Shown: in pieces, positions 46,079-54,094 of the stretch
Layout of the letters: each line of letters opens with the position of its first letter
Position numbering within the stretch: position 1 is the first letter of the stretch
Assembly: GCF_004118285.1 (NCBI RefSeq)
Contig: NZ_SDHY01000003.1
Coordinates: forward strand, 248,001 to 312,000
Reading direction: 5' to 3'
DNA length: 64,000 nt
DNA from: Aquirufa rosea
GTDB lineage: Bacteria; Bacteroidota; Bacteroidia; Cytophagales; Spirosomataceae
Made by a program: the position numbers and the translations under genes
The notes under the pieces: generated by a model
Seen by the model: only the letters and a program-made list of their open reading frames with translations
What the model was told of the DNA's origin: nothing
Database searches by the model: none

Positions 46079-47980
46079 TTAAAATCTCCAGCGAACAAAG
46101 GCTTCCATGGCCTCGTATTCAGCTAATCCTAGTTTGTTATATATATTGGCTGTGCCACGATTTCTTTCCTCTGCTCTTTGCCAGAATTCACGTGAGTCAT
46201 CTCCTTGGAATACCACACCATCTTTTTGCGATTGGTGCTTGAATATACCCATACGTTTTTGGAATACTTGATCGGGTGACATGGGTACTGCCATTTCAAT
46301 TTGGTCAATATCCCACTCTGCCCAGGCACCTTTGTATAACCAAACCCAGCAGTTTTTCATGTATTCACGGTGTTTTAAGCGTTGAATAGCTTCCAAAATG
46401 GCATCCAAACAAACCTTGTGAGTTCCGTGAGGATCCGCTAAATCACCTGCAGCATAAATTTGATGAGGTTGTATTTCCTCAATTAAATTCATGATGATTT
46501 GAATGTCTTCCTCGCCAATAGGTTTTTTACGCACTGTTCCAGTTTCATAAAAAGGCATTTCTAAGAAATGCGTATTCTCTTTTTTGATACCTACAAATCG
46601 ACAAGTGTTTTTGGCTTCACCTTTTCTGATCAAACCTTTGATTTCTCTTACAGAAGGAATATCAATCTCAGAGTCACGTTTGCTCTTTAAAAATTTAACG
46701 GCTTCCTTATAAATTTTGTTGGCCTTTGGGTTAGAGCTTTCGAATTTCTCATTGAAATCTACCACGAATTCCGCAAACCTTAGAGCTTCATCATCAGCCA
46801 CCGCTATATTTCCAGAGGTCTGATAAGCCACATGTACATCATGTCCTTGATCATGTAAACGCTGGAAAGTACCTCCCATGGAAATGATATCATCATCTGG
46901 GTGTGGGCTAAAAATGATTACTTTCTTTTTAGCAGGGAAAGCTCTTTCAGGACGATGGGTATCATCAGCATTGGGTTTACCTCCTGGCCAACCTGTAATG
47001 GTATGTTGCAGGTAGTTGAATACTTCAATATTGATATCGTAAGCCTGACCATATAATGATAACAATTCAGAAAGACCGTGTTCATTATAATCTTTGTTTG
47101 TCAACTTTAATACAGGCTTATCTAACTGTAAAGCTAAATGGGTTACCGCCTTTTTAATCATTTTACGATCCCAAATCACAGAATCTACTACCCAAGGTGT
47201 TTTAATGCGAGTGAGGGCAGCAGCGGCAGTTTCATCTAAAATGAAGGTGGCGTTATTGTGCTGCTGTAAGTAAGAGGCAGGGATGTCGGATGTCACTGGG
47301 CCTTCTACAGCGCGAGCTACACTTTCTGCTTTATGCTCTCCCCATGCAAGTAAAATCACACGCTTGGCATGCATGATTTTTTCTACACCCATGGTGATGG
47401 CTTTCTTATGCACTTTTTCCAATCCTCCAAAATCGATGGCCGCATCAATTTTCGTGCTGATATCTAAGGTCATCAGACGGGTTTTAGAATTGATTAAAGA
47501 CCCAGGCTCATTGAAACCAATATGTCCATTGCGGCCAATTCCTAATAATTGAAAATCTAGGCCTCCTAATTTTTCTATTTTTTCATCATAATCCTTACAA
47601 AATTCAGGAATTTTCTCAATGGGTAGCGTGCCATCTGGGATATTGATGTTATTTAGAGGAATGTCAACATGATCGAACAATTGTTCCTTCATGAAGCGAA
47701 CATAACTCTGAATGGCATCAGGTTGCATAGGATAGTATTCGTCTAAATTGAAGGTGATGACGTTTTTAAAGCTCAAACCTTCTTCTTTGTGCATTCGGAT
47801 TAACTCTTGATACACTTTTTTAGGTGAGGAGCCAGTCGCTAATCCCAAGACAGCGGGTTTTTTTTCCTTGGCTCTTTCTCGAATTAGGCTGGCAATTTCA
47901 TGAGCTACCGCTTTAGAAGCTTTTTCTGAATCGGAATAAATACGAGTGGGTACTCTTTCAAAACTAATGGCCTGTTCCAT
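46079..47980 (-). CDS. nagB: Glucosamine-6-phosphate deaminase fused to PIG-L deacetylase domain
   Basis: A 633-residue two-domain enzyme. Residues 1-250 form the NagB isomerase/deaminase (GLATGSSPKKVYQ, FNLDEYYPM, GIGRNGHIGFNEPGS with its catalytic His). Residues about 330-633 form a PIG-L/LmbE-like zinc hydrolase with PHPDDDIISMGG and the downstream DPHGTHKVCL histidine motif. NagB converts glucosamine-6-phosphate to fructose-6-phosphate; the PIG-L half may deacetylate an N-acetylglucosamine derivative first. Such fusions recur in Bacteroidota. The ATG at 47980 gives MEQAISFERV; the HipB-like gene ends 10 nt upstream, so the two are probably cotranscribed. Confidence 0.92.
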   Translation of the reverse strand: MEQAISFERVPTRIYSDSEKASKAVAHEIASLIRERAKEKKPAVLGLATGSSPKKVYQELIRMHKEEGLSFKNVITFNLDEYYPMQPDAIQSYVRFMKEQLFDHVDIPLNNINIPDGTLPIEKIPEFCKDYDEKIEKLGGLDFQLLGIGRNGHIGFNEPGSLINSKTRLMTLDISTKIDAAIDFGGLEKVHKKAITMGVEKIMHAKRVILLAWGEHKAESVARAVEGPVTSDIPASYLQQHNNATFILDETAAAALTRIKTPWVVDSVIWDRKMIKKAVTHLALQLDKPVLKLTNKDYNEHGLSELLSLYGQAYDINIEVFNYLQHTITGWPGGKPNADDTHRPERAFPAKKKVIIFSPHPDDDIISMGGTFQRLHDQGHDVHVAYQTSGNIAVADDEALRFAEFVVDFNEKFESSNPKANKIYKEAVKFLKSKRDSEIDIPSVREIKGLIRKGEAKNTCRFVGIKKENTHFLEMPFYETGTVRKKPIGEEDIQIIMNLIEEIQPHQIYAAGDLADPHGTHKVCLDAILEAIQRLKHREYMKNCWVWLYKGAWAEWDIDQIEMAVPMSPDQVFQKRMGIFKHQSQKDGVVFQGDDSREFWQRAEERNRGTANIYNKLGLAEYEAMEAFVRWRF

Positions 47981-47990
47981 GGTGAAAAAA

Positions 47991-48197
47991 TTAAGGTTTA
48001 GAGGCAATGACGATTAAATCTAGTTCAAGTATGTCAAACAATCGGAGAATGGTTTTGATGGCTGGATTTCCTTTTCCTAATTCGATGGAATGAATGGTTT
48101 TGATAGCCACACCGCTTTTCTCGCTCAGTTCATTCTGGTTTAGTCGAAGTGCACTTCTCTTTTCACGGATAATTTCGCCGAAAATTTTCAAGTCCAT
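47991..48197 (-). CDS. HipB-like XRE-family regulator
   Basis: A 68-residue Cro/C1-type HTH protein: IREKRSALRLNQNELSEKSGVAIKTIHSIELGKGNPAIKTI is the full five-helix DNA-binding domain, ending in LELDLIVI as in HipB-type regulators. No HipA-like kinase gene is adjacent, so it is not evidently half of a toxin-antitoxin pair here. It precedes nagB on the same strand, and a 34-bp palindrome lies about 50 bp upstream. Regulation of nagB and/or the divergent TonB receptor is a plausible inference. Confidence 0.88.
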   Translation of the reverse strand: MDLKIFGEIIREKRSALRLNQNELSEKSGVAIKTIHSIELGKGNPAIKTILRLFDILELDLIVIASKP

Positions 48198-48246
48198 CTC
48201 TTTTTCTCTTGATTGTGATGTAAAAGTAGTATAAAAAATTAAAATA

Positions 48247-48280
48247 AAAATAAATCGGTAATATGTTACTGATTTATTTT
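48247..48280. promoter_or_regulatory. 34-bp near-perfect palindrome between the XRE gene and the TonB receptor
   Basis: Arms AAAATAAATCGGTAA (48247-48261) and TTACTGATTTATTTT (48266-48280) are reverse complements over 15 positions with one mismatch, around a TATG centre. The inner core is ATCGGTAA-tatg-TTACTGAT. It lies where the -33 region of a minus-strand promoter with TACTTTTA at 48228-48221 would be, fitting an operator. Confidence 0.55.
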
Positions 48281-48395
48281 AAAAATACACAAATGTTAAA
48301 TTTTTAAAGATTATCAGTTTTTGAAACTTTATTGTCGTCTAATGGGTTTAACTTGTTATGTAATTACTAATCCCAGTGTTCAACTTATCAAATCA

Positions 48396-50771
48396 ATGAA
48401 ATTTAAAAACTTAGTAATCGTCATATTTAGTCTGCTTTGCAGTTCTGCATATGCTCAAAAATCTACTTTAAGCGGTTATATCAAAGATAGTTCAGACGGG
48501 GAAGGTCTAATCGGAGCAAATGTGTATGTCAAGGAACTCAAAGTGGGAAACCAAAGCAATACTTATGGTTTTTATAGCTTGACTCTAGCTCCGGGTGAAT
48601 ACACCCTGGTTTTTTCTTATACAGGCTATGAACGAGTAGAGAAAAAGATTCGATTTTCTGCTCAAAATCAGCAGTTTTCTGTAGAATTAAAGCCGCTCAA
48701 CAATGAGTTGGCGGAGGTGAAAGTTACTGCTAAGGCTGTAGATGAAAATGTGAAAAGTATTGAAATGTCAGTTAATAAGATTGATATAAAAACCATCAAA
48801 AGAATTCCTGCTTTATTGGGTGAAGTAGATTTGGTGAGAGCTATTCAGCTTTTACCAGGGGTAAGTACTGTTGGGGAAGGAGCATCTGGATTTAATGTTC
48901 GTGGGGGAGGGGTTGACCAAAACTTGGTTTTGTTGGATGATGCTCCTGTATATAATTCATCCCATTTATTTGGTTTTTTCTCTGTTTTTAATCCTGATGC
49001 GGTTAAAGATGTGAAGTTGTTCAAAGGGGGTATTCCAGCTCAATACGGTGGTAGAGTTTCATCCATTTTGGACGTTAAAATGAAAGAAGGAAATACCAAG
49101 AAACTAGAAGTGAATGGGGGAATTGGGGTTATTTTTTCAAGACTTTCTGTGGAGGCCCCTTTAATTAAAGATAAAGCTTCATTCATTGTGGCGGCTCGTA
49201 GATCTTACATAGACATACTAGCCAAGCCTTTTTTAACTGGAAATAACGCCAATGCGCAATTTAATTTTTATGACCTAACGGCAAAAGTTAATTACAACAT
49301 TGACTCAAAAAATACCGTTTTTTTGTCGGGATATTTTGGTCGAGACGTTTTTGGAACGGGCTTTGGATTTAACTGGGGGAATGGTACTTTATCAGCTCGT
49401 TGGAATCACGTGTTTTCTAATAAGTTATTTTTAAACGCGACCAGTTTCTACAGTAATTACGATTACTTATTGGATTCAGATTTGCAAAACAAGCGACCCA
49501 ATGATTCCTTCCGCTGGACTTCTAATATTGTTAATCTAAGTTTCAAACCGGATTTTACCTATTATATCACGCCAGAAAATACCTTGACCTTTGGTGGACA
49601 GATACTTTCTTATGAATTTAAGCCAGGTAAAGCAGTTGCCTCTTCGGTAGGAGAGAAGCGTGAATTTGGGCAGGCAAACAAGAGAGGTTTGGAAACCTCC
49701 TTTTATGTAGGGGATGAATGGAAGCTTTCACCAAGTTTTTCTGCTCAATACGGTCTAAGGTACTCCCATTATTCTTATCAAAGTCTGGATGGTGAGTATT
49801 ACAATCGAATAGCGGTTCCTATGACAGCGCAAAATCCCTCTGGCTATGTGCTTCAGATTTACCGAGTGAATCCAGATCAGGTTATTGCTTCTTATGGAAA
49901 TTTTGAGCCTAGGGCAGCCTTGAATTGGTCATTGAGTGAAGCTTCATCCATCAAAGCAAGTTATAACCGATTAGCTCAATATGTGCACTTGATGTCCAAT
50001 ACAGCAGCATCCACTCCATTAGATGTTTGGACAAGTTCCACGAATAATATTAAGCCACAAATCGCCGATCAAGTAGCTTTAGGTTATTTCAAGAACTATG
50101 GGGAGAATGGGAATGACTATGAAGCATCCATTGAGGTGTATTATAAGAAGATGCAGAATCAAATTGATTATTCGGACCGTGCCAATTTGTTTTTGAATCC
50201 ATATTTTGAGAAGGACCTCTTATTTGGTGATGGACGTGCTTACGGTTTGGAATTTTTTGTCAAAAAAAACGTAGGAAAGCTAACGGGCTGGTTGAGTTAT
50301 ACCTTAGCTAGAACAGAGCGGAAAATTGAAGGAATTAATAATAATGAATGGTATACCAGTCGATATGATCGTACCCATACCTTCAATTTAATCGGTCAAT
50401 ATGCTTTGTCTGCCAAGTGGTCTTTTGGTGCTAATTTTGCTTTTATCACAGGTGTACCTTATACCATTCCTGTTCAAAAATATGTTTATGAGGGTATAGC
50501 ATACCCACAAACATTACCCGGAACAAGAGGCAATATTCGTGTGCCGGATTACCACCGTTTGGATGTTTCGGCAACTAAGAAAAACAAGAAGGGATTATTC
50601 GGGAAAGGAAGCTCAGAGTGGGTGTTCTCCGTCTATAATTTATACAACCGTAAAAATCCATTTTCAATTTACACCAGACCCAATGAAGACAATTCTGTTC
50701 AAACCGAAGCAGTCCAATTGTCTATCATAGGTTCATTCGTTCCTGCTGTTACATATAATTTCACGTTCTAA
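48396..50771 (+). CDS. TonB-dependent receptor with carboxypeptidase-like N-terminal domain
   Basis: A 791-residue outer-membrane receptor: signal peptide ending at SAYAQ, a CarboxypepD_reg-like Ig domain (LSGYIKDSSDGEGLIGANVYV, residues about 24-105), a plug with GFNVRGGGVDQNLVLLDDAPVYNSSHLFGFFSVFN, and a barrel that ends in the aromatic YNFTF. Its layout differs from SusC: shorter, with the LLDDAPVYN motif of the group that pairs with DUF4249 proteins. The ATG at 48396 begins the signal peptide; an upstream frame extension has no such signal. Ligand unknown. Confidence 0.92.
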   Translation: MKFKNLVIVIFSLLCSSAYAQKSTLSGYIKDSSDGEGLIGANVYVKELKVGNQSNTYGFYSLTLAPGEYTLVFSYTGYERVEKKIRFSAQNQQFSVELKPLNNELAEVKVTAKAVDENVKSIEMSVNKIDIKTIKRIPALLGEVDLVRAIQLLPGVSTVGEGASGFNVRGGGVDQNLVLLDDAPVYNSSHLFGFFSVFNPDAVKDVKLFKGGIPAQYGGRVSSILDVKMKEGNTKKLEVNGGIGVIFSRLSVEAPLIKDKASFIVAARRSYIDILAKPFLTGNNANAQFNFYDLTAKVNYNIDSKNTVFLSGYFGRDVFGTGFGFNWGNGTLSARWNHVFSNKLFLNATSFYSNYDYLLDSDLQNKRPNDSFRWTSNIVNLSFKPDFTYYITPENTLTFGGQILSYEFKPGKAVASSVGEKREFGQANKRGLETSFYVGDEWKLSPSFSAQYGLRYSHYSYQSLDGEYYNRIAVPMTAQNPSGYVLQIYRVNPDQVIASYGNFEPRAALNWSLSEASSIKASYNRLAQYVHLMSNTAASTPLDVWTSSTNNIKPQIADQVALGYFKNYGENGNDYEASIEVYYKKMQNQIDYSDRANLFLNPYFEKDLLFGDGRAYGLEFFVKKNVGKLTGWLSYTLARTERKIEGINNNEWYTSRYDRTHTFNLIGQYALSAKWSFGANFAFITGVPYTIPVQKYVYEGIAYPQTLPGTRGNIRVPDYHRLDVSATKKNKKGLFGKGSSEWVFSVYNLYNRKNPFSIYTRPNEDNSVQTEAVQLSIIGSFVPAVTYNFTF

Positions 50772-50772
50772 T

Positions 50773-51693
50773 ATGAAAATGAAGTCACTATATATTTTTT
50801 CTATTTTAGCGGTGCTTTTTTTAAGTTCTTGCGAAGAGGTGGTTACTTTAGACAGTCCAAAATCAAATAATTATTTGGTGGTGGAGGCTACATTGACCAA
50901 TTTACCGGGACCTCAAAAGATATATCTTACCAAATCACAGGCCTATTTTGACAATTCGGCAGCACCCAAAATTTCTGGTGCAGAGGTTAAGGTGCGAGAT
51001 AATATGGGTAAAGAGTATGTTTTTGTGGAACAAAAGGATCAGATGGGGACATACGTATGGCAACCGACTAACAATACCGAAATCTTAGGGAAATTGGGAA
51101 TGACTTATCAATTATCTGTGAATTGGTCCAATGAACGTTTTACGGCATCTGCTACCATGAGACGAGTACCTACCATTGATTCTTTGTTGTATCAGTTTGA
51201 TGAAGCTTCTGGTCGTCAACGTGGTGATGATAAGCCTAAAGAAGGCTATGATGCCCAGTTTTTTGCCAAAGATTTTCTTGGTTTGGGAGATTGTTATCGA
51301 GTGAAAGCGTATAAAAATGGTAAACTGTTCAATGATCCTTCCAACTTAGCCGTGATCTATGATGGGGCATTTCAGCAAGGTGCAGCTTCCGATGGATTGG
51401 TATTCAATTTACCCATTCGTAGGGCTATTTCTCCAGAGCTTTATTTGGCCAATGATTTAATCAAGGTGGAGTTGTATTCTATTTCAGAGGAACAATATAA
51501 TTTTTATTCTCAGGCACGCTTAGAGTTGAATAATGCGGGCTTATTCTCAAGGCCAGCCGCTAACATCCCTACTAATGTTCAAAATCTCAATCCTTCTTCT
51601 ACTTTACAAGGAGCAGGATGGTTTGGTGTGTCAGCGGTGAGTGTGATGGAAACGAAAGTGGATCCTAAGTTGGCTCGCAAAGGTCTGAAATAG
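50773..51693 (+). CDS. DUF4249 outer-membrane lipoprotein
   Basis: A 306-residue lipoprotein (Cys20 in LFLSSC) matching DUF4249: after the anchor SPKSNNYLVVEATLTN and GPQKIYLTKSQAYFDN introduce a beta-sandwich carrying conserved aromatic and acidic positions, ending with GAGWFGVSAV. It starts one base after the TonB receptor stop, the standard receptor/DUF4249 pairing of Bacteroidota. By analogy with SusD it may be a surface accessory of the receptor, but its function is not known to me. Confidence 0.88.
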   Translation: MKMKSLYIFSILAVLFLSSCEEVVTLDSPKSNNYLVVEATLTNLPGPQKIYLTKSQAYFDNSAAPKISGAEVKVRDNMGKEYVFVEQKDQMGTYVWQPTNNTEILGKLGMTYQLSVNWSNERFTASATMRRVPTIDSLLYQFDEASGRQRGDDKPKEGYDAQFFAKDFLGLGDCYRVKAYKNGKLFNDPSNLAVIYDGAFQQGAASDGLVFNLPIRRAISPELYLANDLIKVELYSISEEQYNFYSQARLELNNAGLFSRPAANIPTNVQNLNPSSTLQGAGWFGVSAVSVMETKVDPKLARKGLK

Positions 51694-51696
51694 GAA

Positions 51697-52365
51697 CTAC
51701 TCGAAATTGATGTACAAGGTAACGTTGTGGCTATTCAATCTACTTACATTGGAATATGGACTAGTAGTACTTGAAGGAGCCGAATAGAGGTTGGCAATTC
51801 CATGTGAAAAACGTATCTCTGGGGTAAACTTGAAATATTTAAAAAAGCCCTCAAAGCCAAAACCGTATTCAATAGCGAGGTCTATATTTTGAGCACTCAA
51901 AGCCGAACTATTTTTTTTGACATTGGCTTCTATCCCAAATTTAGAACCGGCCAATACGTACATTCGGTGATTCATTCTACGTAGGGATTTGTATTTTAAG
52001 AGCACAGGTATTTCAAACCAAGTAGATTCACGAGTGATATTGGTGTCTTCGCCATTCGCATTAATAAAGGTGATTTCTCTGTCGTACAAGGCAATATTTA
52101 TACCGGATTTTAATTCGAAAAATCGATTGAAAGAGTAATTTGCCAAACCTCCAATTTGAAACCCGAAGTTTCTAGGAGATAAACTTGGAGATTTTAATAA
52201 ATCTGCCTTCATGCTAAAATTCGTTGAGCTAAGACCAAAAAGGAATCCGAAATGGACCCTTTTGTCGTCATAAAATTCGTTATTGATTCGAACGTATTTA
52301 TTTCCTTGGGCTAAGGAATGAAAGCCAACTAAACTGAATACAAGAAGGATAATGTATTTTTTCAA
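51697..52365 (-). CDS. porT: PorT-family T9SS outer-membrane protein
   Basis: A 222-residue eight-strand-size beta-barrel with a signal peptide (SLAQGN) and the PorT pattern YDDKRVHFGFLFGLSSTNF near residue 33, YSFNRFFELKSGINIALYDREI, and FEIPVLLKYKS. It ends with an aromatic residue two from the C-terminus. PorT is required for type IX secretion in Porphyromonas and its gene lies beside ubiE in many Bacteroidota, as here with a 4-nt gap. The porin-like fold alone would be less specific; the neighbour makes the call firm. Confidence 0.85.
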   Translation of the reverse strand: MKKYIILLVFSLVGFHSLAQGNKYVRINNEFYDDKRVHFGFLFGLSSTNFSMKADLLKSPSLSPRNFGFQIGGLANYSFNRFFELKSGINIALYDREITFINANGEDTNITRESTWFEIPVLLKYKSLRRMNHRMYVLAGSKFGIEANVKKNSSALSAQNIDLAIEYGFGFEGFFKYFKFTPEIRFSHGIANLYSAPSSTTSPYSNVSRLNSHNVTLYINFE

Positions 52366-52369
52366 ATTG

Positions 52370-53095
52370 CTAGTTTGATTTTTGACCTAAATAGATGGAA
52401 CAGATACCTCCTGTCATTGGAATCCATTTAGTACTGACATATCCTACTTGGTGAAAGATTGAAAGAAAATTTTCGCCATCAGGAAAGGCTTGAACCGATT
52501 CAGGTAAGTAAGTATATGCTGCAGGATCCTTGGATATCATTTTGCCCAAAAGTGGCAAGATGAAAGAAGAATAAAAAGAGTATAATTGTTTCATTGGGAA
52601 TTTTCTTGGATTTGAAAATTCAAGAATCAGGCAATATCCCCCAGGTTTTAATACCCGCAACATGTCAGTTAATCCCTTTTCTAGGTTTTCATAGTTTCTA
52701 ACACCAAAACTAACGGTGATGGCATCAAAGCTTTCATCTTCGAAAGGTAATTTTTCAGAGTCTCCTAGTTGTAGGTGGATACGATTTTCCAAACCCATTT
52801 TTTTGATTTTCTCGATACCAAAATTGAGCATCCCTTGAGAAATATCCACTCCAATGATTTTTTCCGGTTGAATTTTCAAGGCTTCTATGGCAAAATCTCC
52901 CGTTCCAGTAGCAATGTCCAGCAAGGTCTTGATTCCCTTATTTTTCAATAAGTTAATCGCTTTTTTCCTCCAGATAATGTCAATTCCGCCGCTAAGCAAA
53001 TGATTTAAAAAGTCATATTTCGGCGAAATGGAATTGAACATCTCAGCTACTTGCTCTTTTTTTCCTTGCGATTGATCTTTGTAAGGGACTACCAT
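52370..53095 (-). CDS. ubiE: Demethylmenaquinone methyltransferase
   Basis: A 241-residue SAM-dependent methyltransferase finishing menaquinone synthesis. N-terminal VAEMFNSISPKYDFLNHLLSGGID is the UbiE/MenG signature, SAM motif I is LDIATGTGDFA, and GDSEKLPFEDESFDAITVSFGVRN and LKPGGYCLILEFSNP follow. I use the ATG at 53095 (MVVPYKD) because the promoter -7 box occupies 53117-53124, which the longer frame from 53119 would place within the coding region. porT follows 4 nt later. Confidence 0.94.
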   Translation of the reverse strand: MVVPYKDQSQGKKEQVAEMFNSISPKYDFLNHLLSGGIDIIWRKKAINLLKNKGIKTLLDIATGTGDFAIEALKIQPEKIIGVDISQGMLNFGIEKIKKMGLENRIHLQLGDSEKLPFEDESFDAITVSFGVRNYENLEKGLTDMLRVLKPGGYCLILEFSNPRKFPMKQLYSFYSSFILPLLGKMISKDPAAYTYLPESVQAFPDGENFLSIFHQVGYVSTKWIPMTGGICSIYLGQKSN

Positions 53096-53116
53096 ATTAG
53101 AAGATTGATATATTGA

Positions 53117-53149
53117 CAAACGTATTTTGAATTCGTTTGTTTCCGCAAA
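53117..53149 (-). promoter_or_regulatory. ubiE-porT promoter (Bacteroidota type)
   Basis: On the minus strand TTTG (53149-53146), a 21-nt spacer and TACGTTTG (53124-53117) match the consensus. Predicted transcription starts about 15 nt before the ATG at 53095, which decides the ubiE start. Confidence 0.72.
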
Positions 53150-53167
53150 TTACCAAAATAATTCGGT

Positions 53168-54094
53168 TTAGGCGGTTGACATATGGAATATTGCCACAAG
53201 TAGCCACATGAGTGTGAAGCTAATCAACATGGAAAAATTCACTAAAGCCCCAGCAATGGAAGTGTCAAAATTCAATTCATCCGAATAAGTAATGAGGGTC
53301 ATTCCTACGGGAAGAACGATACAGATTAACATCATATTTCTGAAATGTGCATCAAAAGGAAGGCTGTAGAATAAAAACAAGCCGATGGATAAACCAAGGA
53401 TATATCTAATACCTAATACCTGAAAGACTTTGATAAAGGATTTTTTGGGCAACCTGACACTAAAATATATACCCATTAATAGTAAGACTAATGGCTTATT
53501 TCCTTGGGCAATGGTATCTATAACTCCATTGATAAAAGAAGGAATAGGTATTTCTAATAAATTAACCAATAGACCAATCACCATGGCTTGGAAAGGGAAT
53601 AGGGACATAATACGTTTGAAAACGTGTTTCCACATGTTCCCCTTTTTAGCTTGTGCAGATAAATAATTCCCCATTCCATAGGTAAGAATGAAATTGATAA
53701 ATGAATTACCAATATCAAACATGGCCGCATAGGTTAGTCCTTTCCATCCCCAAATACCCTCAATTAATGGGTAGGCAAATAAACCCAAATTATAACCCGA
53801 GCATCCCATGGTTAAAATACCTCGATACTCTGGACCTTCTTTTTTGAAAACATGAAATCCGACGAATGAGCACAATAAGGCAAATAAAATACATATGAGC
53901 GGAAGCCAAAGTAGCTCTGAAGTAAATTGAACCTTGATCATGGTGCTAAATACCAGTGCAGGAAAGGTGGTATGCATTAAAAACTTGGAAATCTTTTTAG
54001 CATCGCCCGTGCTGACAAAACCTAGGCTTTTTAGAATATAACCTATGGAAATCACCACGAGGGCAGAACCAAAAACTAAATTGGGGGAATTCAT
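53168..54094 (-). CDS. AEC-family (auxin efflux carrier-like) transporter
   Basis: A 308-residue protein with ten predicted membrane helices in two five-helix halves, starting MNSPNLVFGSALVVISIGYILKS and having the mid-protein GCSGYNLGLFAYPLIE motif of the AEC/PIN family. Members carry organic acids or similar anions; the substrate here is unknown. Its start overlaps the histidine kinase stop by 4 nt, so the two are translationally coupled, suggesting that the kinase senses or controls the transported compound. Confidence 0.88.
   Translation of the reverse strand: MNSPNLVFGSALVVISIGYILKSLGFVSTGDAKKISKFLMHTTFPALVFSTMIKVQFTSELLWLPLICILFALLCSFVGFHVFKKEGPEYRGILTMGCSGYNLGLFAYPLIEGIWGWKGLTYAAMFDIGNSFINFILTYGMGNYLSAQAKKGNMWKHVFKRIMSLFPFQAMVIGLLVNLLEIPIPSFINGVIDTIAQGNKPLVLLLMGIYFSVRLPKKSFIKVFQVLGIRYILGLSIGLFLFYSLPFDAHFRNMMLICIVLPVGMTLITYSDELNFDTSIAGALVNFSMLISFTLMWLLVAIFHMSTA

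Noticed and set aside
47991-48197. Toxin-antitoxin system suggested by the HipB-like protein
   Set aside because: No HipA-like kinase or other toxin gene is adjacent on either side; neighbours are nagB and a TonB receptor.
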